This document shows positions 10,682-22,369 of a stretch of DNA of 64,000 nt, piece by piece. Under the pieces are notes generated by a model. The model searched no databases. It was not told the origin of the DNA and saw only the letters and a program-made list of their open reading frames with translations. Position 1 is the stretch's first letter, and each line of letters starts with the position of its first letter. The stretch lies in the NCBI GenBank assembly GCA_034336665.1, contig JAPFBE010000032.1, positions 3,968,001 through 4,032,000 on the forward strand. Reading direction: 5' to 3'. The stretch comes from Luscinia megarhynchos (Eukaryota; Chordata; Aves; Passeriformes; Turdidae). Made by a program: the position numbers and the translations under genes.

Positions 10682-11965
10682 TTTTCCATCGGGTTTGTTT
10701 CATATATAGGTCATCGGCACACAGATATCTTTGTGCCACACTGTCTAAAACCCGTGCCCAGAGGCTTTGAGGGTTAGCCTCCCTCATCATTCCCTGATCG
10801 ATGACAAGATCATGTGACAGGGATCCCAGGTGTCTCGCTTCAGTGCCATCCAGGCTGGTAGCCTCGCCTGCCGCATCCCAAAGCCGGACCAGCCAACTAA
10901 TTATGGACTCATTGGGTCCTCTCGTATAATCCTTCCTCAGACCACGAAGATCCCTTACAGAAAGGGACTCATTATTAGTCTCTGATCTCACACTAGTTGT
11001 TTTTACTCTTGATTTATATCAGGAGGCGTTGAGAGTCCTTCTCCTGCATCCTCATCATCATCATCCACAGGTCGATCAATCTTCTTTGTGCACTTTCCAC
11101 TTCTGGTGCTAGTAGCCACGGCCATTGGTTGAAGCTTATTATCTAATTTCACCCCTGTCCTCAAGTCTGGAGAGTTTACTACATCCTGAGTCACTGGGAT
11201 GGTAACTAATCTATTTCCGTGTTCCCTGTCTGCTGTCTGTGGTCCTACACTATCTAACAGGCTACGATAAGCATACGCCAGGGCCCAGCTCACTGCAGTG
11301 ATCTTTTTTTCCTTAGCATTATCATGGCACTTCTCTTTCAAATATTTTACCACCTCAGCTGGGTTTTGAATTTTCTCCTGTGGAAAGTCCCAAACTATAG
11401 GATCAGAAAATTCCTTTAACATTTGGCCCAGGTCCTGCCATTTCCCACACCATTCAGGACTCTTCATATTTTGCTTTGCTCCTAAATCAGGAGTTACACC
11501 AGCCCCTCTAGAAATCTCAGCTCTCATTTTATATAAACTGTAAACAGTGTATAAGAAGCTTACTAAATTAAACATCAGAAAGATAATCTCTTTACTATTC
11601 TGGGAAACCTGCACATTTTCTAATAAAGATGTAAAAAATTCAGAGGAGACAAAGGAAAACAAAGGCTGAAAAGCCTCTTTCCCCTCTTCTCCTCTAACAA
11701 ACTGAGTGCATATCCATAACCAGGATCCAGAAGATATCCCTGGAACCGATTCCAGCATCTTTATAAACCTCTTACAAGCCATCGCAACCAAGCCCAGTCT
11801 GATAAATATTTTGGTCATTATCCCTCCAGTATAAAAACTACAAATAAGGGACAGTACTGGAGCTATTTCTGGATAGGAAAATAACCCCAGAGACCAGAGA
11901 GGTATTAAAACCTCAAAAAACCCTAGTATCCAAAACCACATACCAGCTTCCATCCCAAAAAGCAT
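10682..11965 (-). pseudogene. gag: N-terminal Gag of provirus C with hydrophobic segments, then frameshift and deletion junction
   Basis: The frame is open from the PBS; the first ATG is at 11965, or at 11953 in the context MEAGMWFW shared with D. The first 170 or so residues are strikingly hydrophobic, with stretches such as FWILGFFEVLIPLW and IIFLMFNLVSFLYTVY. A soluble part follows (WCGKWQDLGQMLKEFSDP) and an acidic run of Asp. The frame ends at 11003 with INQE because one T is missing compared with D. The next frame (10991-10629) continues homology to WLVRLWDAAGEAT and then crosses the deletion junction. Gag role is assigned by position after the PBS and before protease in the sister copy. 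Confidence 0.75.
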
Positions 11966-12021
11966 TATAAATCTATACCAATACACAGTTACAAGGTAAT
12001 AAATTTTTTCCACTTCCTCGT

Positions 12022-12039
12022 GCCCCACGTTGGGCGCCA
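12022..12039 (-). promoter_or_regulatory. Primer binding site, tRNA-Lys type (provirus C)
   Basis: On the minus strand it reads TGGCGCCCAACGTGGGGC, the classic complement of tRNA-Lys 1,2. It lies five bases inside the LTR edge at 12045. The sister copy D has a damaged version of the same site. Confidence 0.9.
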
Positions 12040-12044
12040 AGATT

Positions 12045-12671
12045 TGTTCTGGTTTTGGACAAAATTACGGGAGATATCTCGCAAAGGAGCCCCCCTAGGA
12101 AAATAAACCCCCAGGACTCCTTCCCACTCCCACTACCGGGTTCGGGAAGAACTTCCTCCGAGGGAAAAAAAGTGGAAAAAACTTGTTTATTTTAACAAAC
12201 ACACAGAAAAAAAAACCACTTCCCAGCACCAGGAAAGAACAATCCCCAGATGACACAAAACGTTTTCACCAAGGTGAGTGAGGATGGACGAGCTCGGTCA
12301 GCCCCTGCTGGGAAGGGTGCAAAGCTTCTTTGGCAGGCTTCCAGAGGCAGTCTCTGATGTTCAGATCCCTCCGCCCGGAGCCGGTGCAGATCTTCGGGAT
12401 GAGGGGAAGAAGGGAGAGAGAAAGAGGGAGCAGCTGGGGGCAGGAGAAGCTGGGGCAAAAGCTAGGGGCAAAAGCGGCAGCCAAAGCAGCAAAAGTAGCA
12501 GCAAAAGCAGCAGCAGCAGGCCAGAAGCAGCAGCAGCCAAAGCAGCAGGCAGCAGCAGCCCAGCAGCTGGGGGCCTGCCGGGGCGGGGGAGGAACGGCCA
12601 CGGCGGCAGGCAGCTCCGTGCAGGCAGAGGGGGGGCAGGTAGAGGAGTAGTCATAACACTAACCCAGGACA
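12045..12671 (-). repeat. 5' LTR of provirus C (627 bp)
   Basis: It is near-identical by eye to 8920-9548, with the same TG/CA ends, poly(A) signal and CAG-rich block. It differs by scattered substitutions and by a rearranged CAG block around 12490-12570. Confidence 0.92.
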
Positions 12672-12676
12672 CCTTA

Positions 12677-13963
12677 TCTCTAGAATCAGAATACCTGGGA
12701 ATAGTACCTTGAGGGGTTGCTTTCTCGCATGGGGGCTGCCATTATTTTAACTTTTGCCTTGGCTTTTTCTTCATCCCTCTCCATATAAACTTTTTGGGCT
12801 TCTCTCTATAATTCATTTAACTCCTTATCTTGCCAATCCTCAATCTTTTCCAACTTTTTCCTATTATCTGGCCAGGCACGCGTGATCAAAGTGAACCTTT
12901 AATAGGGCTTGCCCCAGCATAATATCAGGGCCTATCCCGGAGTACTGCCGCATGTTTTTCTGGAGCCTCTCTAGCCATTCAGTTGGAGTTTCTTCTTTCC
13001 TTGCTGCCCATCAAAAGCTTTGCTAATATTTTGCCCTTGGGATGCTGCCTCTTTTATCCCTTTGATTATCAGATTAAGATAATCATTCATATTTCCTTAT
13101 CCTGCTGCATCATTGCAAATCAAATTCAGAGATGCTATTGACATTTTCTGGTCCCCTGGTGGGCCCTGTTGATTTTCTCTTTCCCAAATTCTCCTTCTGG
13201 CAGCTCTAATCATCTGCCTCTCCTCTTGGGAAAATATAATGCCCATTATTGACTGCATTTCTTCTCAATTAAAAATGTTGGGGCCTAAAAATTGGTCCAA
13301 TTGTTCAGCTAAACCTATGGGATCTTCTAATAACCCTTTAATTACGTTTTAAAAATTTCTGACTTACGAAGAGGTCAAAGGAGCATTTACAAATCCTATC
13401 TCCCCTTGAACCCCCCCATCCCCCCCCATAGGCACTTCCCTTAAAGGAAATAAGCCGATTTCTTGGTCTTATTCTGACTCAGATCAGCCTTTCTGTTCCT
13501 CAGTCATCATGAACTTAGGAAAGACATTTTCCCTTGCTGTGGGGTGGTGGCAGGGGAAGACTTATCGAGCGGCCCTCGAGTTTTTACTGAATTTCCCCTA
13601 GTGTTTTGGTATGGTCCCCCACTGGTGGGAGGGGGAATCAACGAAGCTGCAGGGGCCGGTCCAGCAGCAGGGGCTGCTGGAGCAGTGGGAGGGTACAGAG
13701 GCAGTAATGCCTCTTGCAGTTTCCACCTCTTTCTTTTCTTCTGCTCACTCTGTCTCTGAGGCTTCTGATATCTTAAAAATGTTTATCCCCTGGGGCCAAA
13801 TTTCTCCTGTCCAGCAGGAGACATATTCACTTTTCTGAGGATTGAGAGGTTCTCTTGCATTTATAAATATGTTTAAAGCTTGACCAATCCAACCCTCAAA
13901 AGACCCATACCTAGGCCAATAGACATGATCGGATCTTATTTCCTTTTTCGTCCACTCTATCAT
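12677..13963 (-). pseudogene. gag: Gag of provirus B (MA and CA), gamma-type, broken
   Basis: The matrix-like part is at 13963-13745 (DHVYWPRYGSFEGWIGQAL). A Pro/Gly-rich stretch follows near 13700-13380. The capsid region near 13015-12850 includes ETPTEWLERLQKNMRQYSG, which is the position and style of the major homology region in gammaretroviruses. The end near 12720 is rich in Lys and Glu. Many stops are present. The reading direction and order (MA, CA, then NC at 8870) show that provirus C split this gene. Confidence 0.7.
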
Positions 13964-14769
13964 GCAATACCAAATCAGTTTGATTTTATCTTTTCCTTTT
14001 GTACATGGATTACCCTCCCAAATAGCTAACTTAATTGCTAGGGGACTGTCCTGGGGTATATCTGCCAGTATCTTTTTGCTCTCCTTCTTCCTTGGATCTG
14101 ACTTACTCGTTCCTTGTCCCGTCTTCCTTGGACCTGACCCGCCTGTCTCTGATCTCTATTCCTTTGCTCTAGTTCACTCCTCCAGCAGCTTGGACACCAC
14201 CCACTCCTCACAATTCTTTCCCACACTAAGCACAGAAAATCTTTCTAGCAACACGCACAAAAAATCTTTCCTCTCCAGCAACACAACCCATCTCCTTTCA
14301 GACAATAAGGCTGAACTCCAGACCAGCAATTGATATACCCTACACTCATTAACTCACAGTCACTCGCTCTGCCCCTTTCCACCTGCTCCCATCACTAGGC
14401 CAGAGAATGCAGACAGAGCCCTGCACCTGCCCTGCACTCACCCCATGTCCACGACGTCTCATTCCCACTCACACCACTATAATAACAGAATGACAACACA
14501 ACGATAAGGTACTTTACTTTCAAATCACTTGATAACCTTCATCTGCAGGTATTACTTATCATATAATGCTCTAATTTGGGGCATATGATCAAAATCTCAA
14601 ATGTTATTGGCCAACTCCAGATGCTTTTGTATATAGGATCCTTAGGATATTTTCCAAACCTTCAAATCCACACATCCCATCTGGGGGAATTTTCCTAGCC
14701 TTCATGGACCCCAACCCTCAAGCTGGTAACCTTTTAGAAACTGGGGACCCTTACTCCTGTCCCCTGTTT
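13964..14769. other. Leader or unassigned sequence upstream of provirus B gag
   Basis: I cannot place an LTR boundary or PBS here. The sequence is C/T-rich around 14050-14480 and carries no convincing frame on either strand. It is probably B leader. Confidence 0.3.
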
Positions 14770-15142
14770 CCTAGTTGGGGGGGGGAGGGGAACAGCAACG
14801 GCCGCGCTGTGTCTCAGGTGGGAGCGGGCTGGAGAGCAGCTCCTCGCTCACCGTTTGGTTTCTGGTGGTCAGCTGTCCTCAGAGGTACGAGGCTGGAGTG
14901 AGGGAGATGCAGGGCAGTTGATTGCAGAGGGTCTGGCTCTCCTGCGTTCTCACTACGTGTGCTGCAGACGAGGGATCCTCTCCCTCCGAGCTAACACGAG
15001 TAGCCCCTCCCGGAAGCCCGCTCCCACCTACCCCTTTGTCCAGAGTCGTCAAAAAGATCCTGGGTGTAACCCATCAGGCTCTGTTAGCATGATAATGGGA
15101 AAAATTCTTTAAACTGGAACAAAATAAACCCAACCCCCAACA
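14770..15142 (-). repeat. GC-rich LTR-like repeat, copy 1
   Basis: This segment matches 29030-29443 over most of its length, sharing GGGAGCGG, CAGCTCCTCGCTCAC, GCAGAGGGTCTGGCTCTCCTGC and ATGATAATGGGAAAAATTC-like text, and both end CAACCCCCAACA. A CA end and its position upstream of provirus B gag suggest an LTR in minus orientation. I could not find a TSD, so the orientation and left end are uncertain. Confidence 0.5.
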
Positions 15143-15284
15143 GCCGTTATCCTTCCCCCTTTCTTTTGCTTTATGAGTCCCTTCTTCTCCACGCGGTGTC
15201 AGCCTGCAATCACCAATGAGGACAGAAAAAGCTGATCGAGCTGCCAAAATCGGCAGGGAGCGCCTCTCGCTCAAAATTTCCTAG

Positions 15285-15822
15285 GGCCACTGTGGAGGGA
15301 GCAGGGCCCCTCACAAGGCCTCCCTGGAGAGTTATTGCCTACATAAGAATTGCTTAGTCATGATGTCTGGGCTAAGAGACCCTTCTCCCGCCTCAGGGCC
15401 CCACTTTATCTCCTTGTAAAACTATTGGTCATATTTCCTTGGCCCTAAATGATTGGCCCTTCTGTCAAGCCATACCTTCTCTATAAAAACCGCTGCTTCT
15501 GCCCAGTTCACTGGAATGTAGCTGTCACTGGACCCCTTCTCAGAAGCTGCCAATAAATGACTCTGTGGAACTATCACATAGCTCTTCCTGTCTCTTGTCC
15601 CTGTGTCGGCCGGGGTACCATGCAAGCTGATCTGAAATCACTAAGAGCTGAAATCACTAAAAGAGCTGATCGCCTGAAGCCCAGGCCTTGCTTGCATTGA
15701 TACCCTGCAGCTGAGACTGCCTAAGACTCTGGGACAGGCTGTTCCTTGTGAGACCTCTCTATCTGAGACGTCTGTGGGAGCCGGGGTCAGAATGACCCCC
15801 GGTACCAGCAGCAACAGGCCAC
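15285..15822 (+). mobile_element. Solo LTR (15291-15816) with exact 6-bp TSD GGCCAC
   Basis: GGCCAC at 15285-15290 and 15817-15822 flank a 526-bp segment that begins TGTGGAGGGAGCAGG and ends CAGCAACA. TATAAAA lies at 15482-15488 and AATAAA at 15552-15557, both on plus. A 6-bp TSD is typical of class II (alpha/beta) proviruses. Confidence 0.9.
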
Positions 15823-16126
15823 AGAGATGAGGCATCCATCACGAACGACTCCCCAATTGTGCAAAACAAAGTCCACTCCTCAGTTAAAACTTAAAGAAAA
15901 TTTAATAAGGGACAATAGGGGACAAAGTCAATAAAGCAAAAGCAGTGCTAGGTGCTCAACCACAGCTCGAGTCACACCAGTCAACACAGTAACATCCCTT
16001 ATATACCCTGGGGATTGCATCAGCCAAATACATATTCATAAACAGTCATACATATTCAAAGATTTTAACATAGTTCCTCCTTCGTTCCACCTTTTTGGAG
16101 CATGTGCAGTTGTCCTAGTCGTGGTC
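15823..16126 (-). repeat. LTR-like fragment, minus orientation
   Basis: The stretch TTTAATAAGGGACAATAGGG near 15900 resembles TTTAATAAGGGATAAAAGGG near 18298, and both are followed by similar AT-rich text with CATATTCAT. On minus this gives ATTAAA as a possible poly(A) signal. Two solo LTRs (15291-15816 and 16133-16447) interrupt or flank it. The boundaries are not resolved. Confidence 0.4.
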
Positions 16127-16453
16127 ATTTGTTGTCACAGTACAAGCTGGCTTGTACTGGGCAATTAATTCGGCTATAAACAAGAGACTCGGCCTGGTTC
16201 CATGGGAGAATGATAGGTTGTATTCAAACCCAAACAAGGACTTCATCCAATGATGTTCCACCCTGGGTTTTAGACATTTCACTGGTCAGGGAGCTGGGCG
16301 GTGTTAAGGCCAGACCAATCAGCTGTCTGGACCAGGGACTTTTGAATCTCCTATATAAGAACAATCTGAAAAATAAAACACATTGTTGCCACATGGAAGC
16401 TCTGGGGTGTGTGTTGTCTCTGCCTCTGACCCACACCCCACATAACAATTTGT
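16127..16453 (+). mobile_element. Solo LTR (16133-16447) with exact 6-bp TSD ATTTGT
   Basis: ATTTGT at 16127-16132 and 16448-16453 flank a 315-bp segment that starts TGTCACAGTACAAGC and ends CCCCACATAACA. A TATA box (TATATAA, 16352-16358) and AATAAA (16372-16377) are correctly spaced on plus. Confidence 0.92.
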
Positions 16454-17089
16454 TACTTTTTCGACACATTCAACAGGTTTTGATTCCTTCATTGGTTAAA
16501 TGCTAACATTACAATAACTCTTCACCAACATTGGTATCACAACCCAACATTTGCATTAAAATAACTCTAAACTTTAGCAAAACTTCTCTTACAAAAGTCA
16601 ACATTGTAAAACACGTAGTATTCACTCTAACAATTGTGAAAGCCAACACTGTAATATATTTATCACACACTTTTGAGACTTCCCTTCCTTGTTGGTGTGA
16701 CATGGGAAACGTCTTGGCCATCCAGGAAAAGTGTCTACCAACACCAAAATGTACTGGTACCCATTCTGTGTGGGCAATTCTGCAAAATCAATTTGTCAGT
16801 AATTACATGGTGAATTCCCCTGCTGTATTAGCCCTGGAGGTGGCCTTCTTCCTTTCTAGTGATTATTTTGCAAACAAATCACACATTTTTCCATAACTGA
16901 TTTATTAATTTCTGTGACTTTTGTGCTTACTATATTCCTTTATAAGCTAATCACCATTTTCTCTATTTCCTAATGTGTTTCCTGATGTTTTAGTTCTGTT
17001 ATCTTATACATTAATTGTGCAGGTGTTCAGGTTTTAGGAGTTCTCCTTTTGTTTTTTCCTCTTAAGGAATTTTCCCCCATATGTGTTGC
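16454..17089. other. AT-rich stretch without gene
   Basis: This has no coding frame with recognisable motifs. Words such as CCAACA and AAAGTCAACATTGTAAAACAC recur loosely, as in decayed ERV leader or LTR sequence (compare 18890-18990), but I cannot assign it. Confidence 0.3.
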
Positions 17090-18130
17090 TAGGAGACAAT
17101 AACAACTGGATACTTAAGAGAGACAAGAAGCTGTCAGCTTAGAGGACTGGTGCAGCTGGCTACTCTTTACCTGAGTTTTCCTACGGAGGGCAGAGATACT
17201 GCCAAGCCTTGGGTGCAGCCCCTAGCTCACTTGTGCTCTCGGCATTCGGAGGGGAGAGAGGCTGCGGTTGATATGGGAAGAATTCGTCACCACTGTGGGG
17301 TTCCATCTCCTGCTGCCTTTCTTCCACCGTGAGCTCTGCTCATAAAAGCAGCTGTTGCACAGTGTCTTTTTCACCATCTGCTTGAGTGCCTCAGGGAAAA
17401 CACCCCAGGATCCCGAGCTTGCCTCTCCCTGCCCTGCTTGGAGCCAGGTCGCCACTGCCCTCCCCCCGCTGCTTCTTTGACACTGCTCCGAGCTTTTGCT
17501 GCAATTTGGCTCTGCACCCCTGCCTGCCGAGATGCCTCATGGTTCCAGCTACAGCTGCAGAGCTTCTGAAACATCTTGTCCACCACCCCGGGATTTTTGC
17601 TCATGCCTGCCGTTCCAGCTTGCTGCTTCCGAGAGTACTGCTGGGGCACCTGGATCAACTGCCCCAGGGGGTTTGTGAAGCAAGCTTTTCTTCCATCCCT
17701 TCCCATCTAGGTCAAACTGCCGTTACCACGTGCTTTCCAAGCTCACACCGGAGAGGCCTCTGCAGCCTCAGGGGAATCATCGCACTTGCTCTGCCCACCG
17801 GGAGCCATCAGCGCCCCTGCCGGCTGTAACCATCACTACACCAAAGAGGAAAGTGCCTGCAGCCGGGAAGGTTGTTACTGGGTTCCTAGTTCTGTTTCTT
17901 GTAACTGCCATTGTTGTTGCTTGTTTGCTTGCCTTGTTACACATACTAGTATACTTTTATTCCTATTCTCATATCTTTGCCTGAGAGCCCCTTAATTTCA
18001 AAGTTATAACAATTCAGAGGGAAGGAGGTCCTATTTTCCATTCCAAGGGAGGCTCCTGCCCGCCTTAGCAAGCACCTGTCTTTCAAATCAAGACAGGAGG
18101 TACAATTTCCTGCCCACATGAAGTTACCAA
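17090..18130 (+). repeat. Class III LTR and leader-like sequence, copy 1
   Basis: The segment from CATATCTTTGCCTGAGAGCC (near 17968) through AATTTCAAA, GAGGGAAGGAGG and ACACCTGTCTTTCAAA-like text parallels 50362-50490, where class III gag follows. The upstream C/T-rich part (17386-17960) would be LTR U3 to U5. I found no TSD. The frame at 17386-17829 looks like chance coding in this GC-rich stretch. Confidence 0.45.
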
Positions 18131-18279
18131 TCACCTGCTGGGATTTTCCATAGCTTCTAATGCTGGGGCCAATTGCATGTTCTAATTACTATAATTTGGG
18201 TTTTGTTCCAGGACATTTAACTTTTTGCTAGGTATTAGTGCAAGGATACCTTTTTCAGTCTAAGAAACAAGGCTCACTC

Positions 18280-19150
18280 TTTAAAAATTTTTAAATGTTT
18301 AATAAGGGATAAAAGGGACAGTATCCAGTGCTGGGGTGCCTGGCAAACTGCCAGAAGTACACCGTTAGCTTAAAACAATTTTCTTAAATACTCTTTCATT
18401 ACATGGGTTACATGCATATTCATGAGGTTTATACATGTTCAAACATTCCTGTGAGTTTTTTCACATGTTCCGGCAATTCTTTTAGCTTTGTTCAACCCTT
18501 GATCTGTCATGCAATAGTGTAGATTTGGTTTTTGGGAGTCATGTTTGTCATTTCCTCCCAATGTATGTGCCATTTCCTTATTGATAACTGCAGGGTCAGT
18601 AGCAGGAGTTTTTTCACATCCTTTTTCTGATGTTATCTGTGTGGTTCCTTCAATGCTATCTAATCATACAGACAGTTTTAAGCTACTTCCACAAACTTAT
18701 CTAAGTCTCTATTGTCAGTTAGTGACAAACAACAACAACAAAAAGCATCCTGCAAAAGCTGACATAGTCTCTATTTCAATATTTTGAAAGAAAGCCTAAA
18801 CTGCAATATATGTTTATCACACTAATGCCTAGGTAAGATACACATGGCCAGGGCACTGGCCACAGAAGCTGACAAATTATACTATATCGAAAACAGTTAA
18901 AAGTGATTACAAACTGTACTACATCAAAATTGTTGTGATTAATAATAATTTGCAAAAGTCAACACATAACAGTGAAAGCAAATAATTCCACAGTTACATA
19001 TCGTAGACAGGTAAAGCAATTATAAAAGAAAGGCCTCATAAAATCAGGGCTGCTCTGCTAAATTAAAGTTAGCCCGTCACTTCTTTTAAGTGCAGCTTGT
19101 AAGTTCCCAGGCAAAAGCAATCTTGGTTTGAAAGGTTCATTAACACAACA
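18280..19150 (-). repeat. LTR-like fragment and AT-rich sequence
   Basis: TTTAATAAGGGATAAAAGGG near 18298 parallels 15900. After about 18550 the sequence is AT-rich and unassigned, with no supported gene. Confidence 0.35.
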
Positions 19151-19299
19151 ACCTATTCCTGGGTGAAAAACAACTGCACCGGGGTAAACAATGGGTTTAT
19201 CCCATGAGAATCAGTGAAGAAATGCATTAACAGTTCAAGAATAGAGAGATTTGATGGACAAGCAAAATACCTTTTACTAATCAATAGAGTAATTGGTAA

Positions 19300-19424
19300 G
19301 AAAGCTATTAACCAATTAAAGTTGCACATGAGGTCTGTAAAAACGGTATAAAAATGCAATATGTGAATAAACAAATGGCTTTTCTGCATGAAGAAAATGG
19401 AGTCTCGGCTGATTTATTACAACA
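19300..19424 (+). repeat. 3' part of an LTR, plus orientation
   Basis: TATAAAA at 19347-19353 and AATAAA at 19366-19371 precede a GCTGATTTATTACAACA end at 19424. Gammaretroviral pol resumes directly afterwards on the minus strand, which suggests a solo LTR inserted in it. The left edge and TSD were not found, and the TATA-to-AATAAA spacing is shorter than usual. Confidence 0.5.
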
Positions 19425-19439
19425 GTTACTTATAACATG

Positions 19440-19935
19440 CAGCAACCTCTTTAGCTGTTTTGTCAACTAACTGATTCCCTGTATTCACTGAGGAGTCTCC
19501 AAACTGATGGGCTTTACAAGTGCATCACAGCCACTTTCTTCAGCTTTTGCACGCTGTAGAGGTTGACTAACTTCTTTGTACTTAATGGGACATCTCTGTG
19601 CCAATAAGAATCCCCTTTCCTTCCATATGGTTCCATGTACATGTATTATTCAAAAAACACATTTTAAATCAGTGCATATGTTTACACTTTTGCCCTCAAT
19701 GATTTCTAGTACACAGTGTAAAGTCGTTAATTTTGCTTTTTGTGCTGATGTGTTAATAGGTAAAGCCTGGACTTCTATTACCTGGGTCAAGGTTACCACA
19801 GCTGCCCGTCTTCCATTTAGTACCATGCTGCTCCTACCAGTATGTTGGTCTAGTTCTGGATCCCAGATGGGATTGCTCTTGAGATCTGGTCTGCCAAAAC
19901 ACACTTCTTCAATGGCTGCCAGTCACCCGTGGTAA
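19440..19935 (-). pseudogene. pol: Gammaretroviral RNase H fragment
   Basis: On minus, 19904-19650 reads through DLKSNPIWDPELD, SSMVLNGRRAAVVTLTQVIE, ALPINTSAQKAKL and NICTDLKCVF. This is the RNase H of a gamma-type pol, where the last motif normally reads TDS, here TDL. The same motif order occurs in provirus H (31290-31510). Neighbouring bases are decayed. It may belong with the RT fragment at 22370-23190, but orientation and spacing do not prove that. Confidence 0.7.
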
Positions 19936-19940
19936 AAAGG

Positions 19941-21990
19941 TCTCTGGACTTCTTCTGAAGACTAGAGAAACATGGCTGAGTTCAAAGCAGTGGTTAGATT
20001 AAATTCAGAAGTTCTGTTCCAATAGGGAAACCTGGTATTTCAGCATCCTTCTGGTGATGTCCAATGTCTTATTTTTTTGTTCCAAACCAGCTATTGCCAT
20101 GTGGGGTCCATATCAGCTTTTGTGCTTCCTGGGTTAAAAGCTCTGCAGCTGCCACCATGTGGCAGGACTGATTGGTGTAATAACCATAGTTCTGACATTA
20201 ATATTTGGTACACGGATTCTATTCCAAATTTGCAAAATTGGATTTAACAAGATGTGTAAATCTGGCAATAACCATTTTCTCTAAAAAGGTCTCAGAATTG
20301 ATTTAACTTTGCTTACATAGTATTACAAATCTTAATTTGTACTATTGAAGTACCAAAATGATTGATAGTTTTAATTGTTTTGTTAATATTTGTATATGTT
20401 TTGCAGCTTTCTGCAAGTATTGCTTTTGAATGCTTGTGTGTTCACTCTGATTGTCACAGTGGGTAGAAAAGACTTGTCCCTGAATGCAACTTGAATTTTC
20501 ATATGATTATAGAATCAGTTTTGTTTGCCTTTTCCTGCCTCTTCAGGGTAAGGCATAAAATTCCCAACTGGAGTAATATGCTAAATAGGTAGAAACAATT
20601 GAGTTTCATTACATCTTTGATTCCCTGTGACAATCAGACTATTATATAACACATATGTATTTGGGTTATTGCAAATTGTCTAACACTTGATATGTTAAGC
20701 AAGAATATGTGAAATACTGAATTTCCCTGAAGGAGAACACTGGACTAAGAAGCATGAATGGAAGTGAAAGGAGTTGCTTACCATCTACTGAACCCCTCTA
20801 CCCACTACAACCAAGAAGCTACCTCCATGAACTCTTCTTTCTTCCTGATTTGCATCTCATCCTCCTATGATTTTAAGACTCAAGGGGTAGAGAACATCCT
20901 GACCTATATAGACTGGTAACAACCAAAGTAGAGTGACTTATTGGATTGTCCCCAACCACCGTGAACACTGAATTGAATGCTATGTCTTGTAATCTCTTGG
21001 TTTATCACTAATCATCTTTTATATATCTGTGTTACATGATCTAATACATAAAATGCATAAACTGAAACAACAAGAGGTGCTTCTCATCAATATCAATAAC
21101 ATGTTTAATACGTTTTAAAGAAATAGTTAAGCTTAGGAGAACAATGTGTAACAAAACACTCAGCGATGGCATACACATGACAGTGGATGCTTTTACAGCA
21201 TGGAGGCAAGAGATACCTGTGCTACCACTCCATGAGGTAAAGTGACTGCAGTCAAAGGGGTGGAATGTGGCAGGACTTTCCCCCCTACCAAAGATCTTAT
21301 CTGTTCTGTCCATCAGCTTGTGCAATAGCTCCAGGCATTCTCCCCCTCATATGAATTGGTGAGACAACCCAGGCCTGACATCTGTCCAGTAGGGAGTTAT
21401 CTCTAGATCGTGAGATATCTCTGGCACCAGAGGTGGAATTCCCAGCTGTCAAACATCTTGCCTTGAGAGCAACGTGTAGGGATATAAGCTGCTGGAATTT
21501 CTGACTGACAGACACTTCACTTTACAAACTATAAGAGCAGCACAAACTTTCACGAAGTCAGAAGTCTCCTACACACACCCTGAAAAAGTGTAGGACTTCT
21601 CCCCAAAGTTTGGATGCAAACTCGTGGTTGCTTTCCTGGGAAGTGAGTGAAAGGACTCTATGTGTACTCCATCATCAATTTGATGGTAAGCTACATTGAC
21701 TCCTAACCTATACCATTTCTTTGATAGCTGAAATATCGGTACTGATGCCTTAAGTTTTAGCTTTCATATTATCCAGATTCTGTACTGCATTAGTATAAAA
21801 CTCTGAACTTCATACAAAGTGTTAGCAAGTTCTCCTCACAGTTTAGTTAGACAAAACAATCCTTTTCTAGCCCGAGAACCAAGGGCACCATTGCAGCTTC
21901 AGGCCCAAAAAATATAAACAACAGCAAATTGCAGAGGGCAAACTGGGAAGATGGGACTTCATAACCTGAAGCGGTAATTGGACAATTAAC
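19941..21990. other. AT-rich, gene-free stretch
   Basis: I see no coding frame, LTR boundary or long repeat here. The text at 20400-20900 and 21100-21530 is decayed. It may be old ERV or spacer DNA. Confidence 0.3.
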
Positions 21991-22200
21991 CTCATTATGT
22001 AAATGGACCAAAACTTATAAAAGTGTGAAAACATGTGATCAGTCGTCCATCTTGGGTGTAGCATCAGCAAGGCTGTTGTACTGCCCAAGGTGTATTCTTT
22101 GAAGGCCTTTTTAATAAATACCTACTTTATTCCTTTAACACTGTCTAGCCTCTGTTCTAGGTAGCCTCTCAAGGCATCAATACCTTTTATCGTGCACTGT
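21990..22200 (+). repeat. Core of an LTR, plus orientation
   Basis: TATAAAA at 22016-22022 is followed about 97 bases later by AATAAA at 22113-22118, in LTR-like text (CCATCTTGGGTGTAGC between them). No TSD could be matched, so only the promoter-to-poly(A) core is claimed. Confidence 0.5.
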
Positions 22201-22369
22201 ATTTTTATCTACTAGTAGTTCTTTTTGTGTTACCCTGTGTAGTAAGTAAGTCTGTTTAGTCTTCTGTCTATAATCTTGTGTCCATTCAATAAATAATTAA
22301 TTTTATAATAGACCTAATCGGCCATTATTAAGAATTTGTGAACGAGACATTTTCGGTGCAGGCTGCCTC

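Larger units (their letters stand above)
8920..12671 (-). mobile_element. Provirus C: class III (ERV-L-like), internally deleted, TSD CCTTA
   Basis: CCTTA at 8915-8919 and 12672-12676 is an exact 5-bp TSD. The element has two LTRs (8920-9548 and 12045-12671), a tRNA-Lys-type PBS, an N-terminal gag frame, and integrase. Protease, RT and RNase H are missing compared with provirus D: sequence equivalent to 55087-57984 of D is lost at a shared CATGG (10677-10681 here), a 2897-bp deletion. No env lies between integrase and the 3' LTR. The insertion splits gag of provirus B. Confidence 0.92.

Noticed and set aside
17386..17829. 147-codon open frame on plus as a host gene
   Set aside because: It lies in C-rich LTR-like sequence whose end matches another repeat at 50362, with no domain and an ordinary chance length for such composition.
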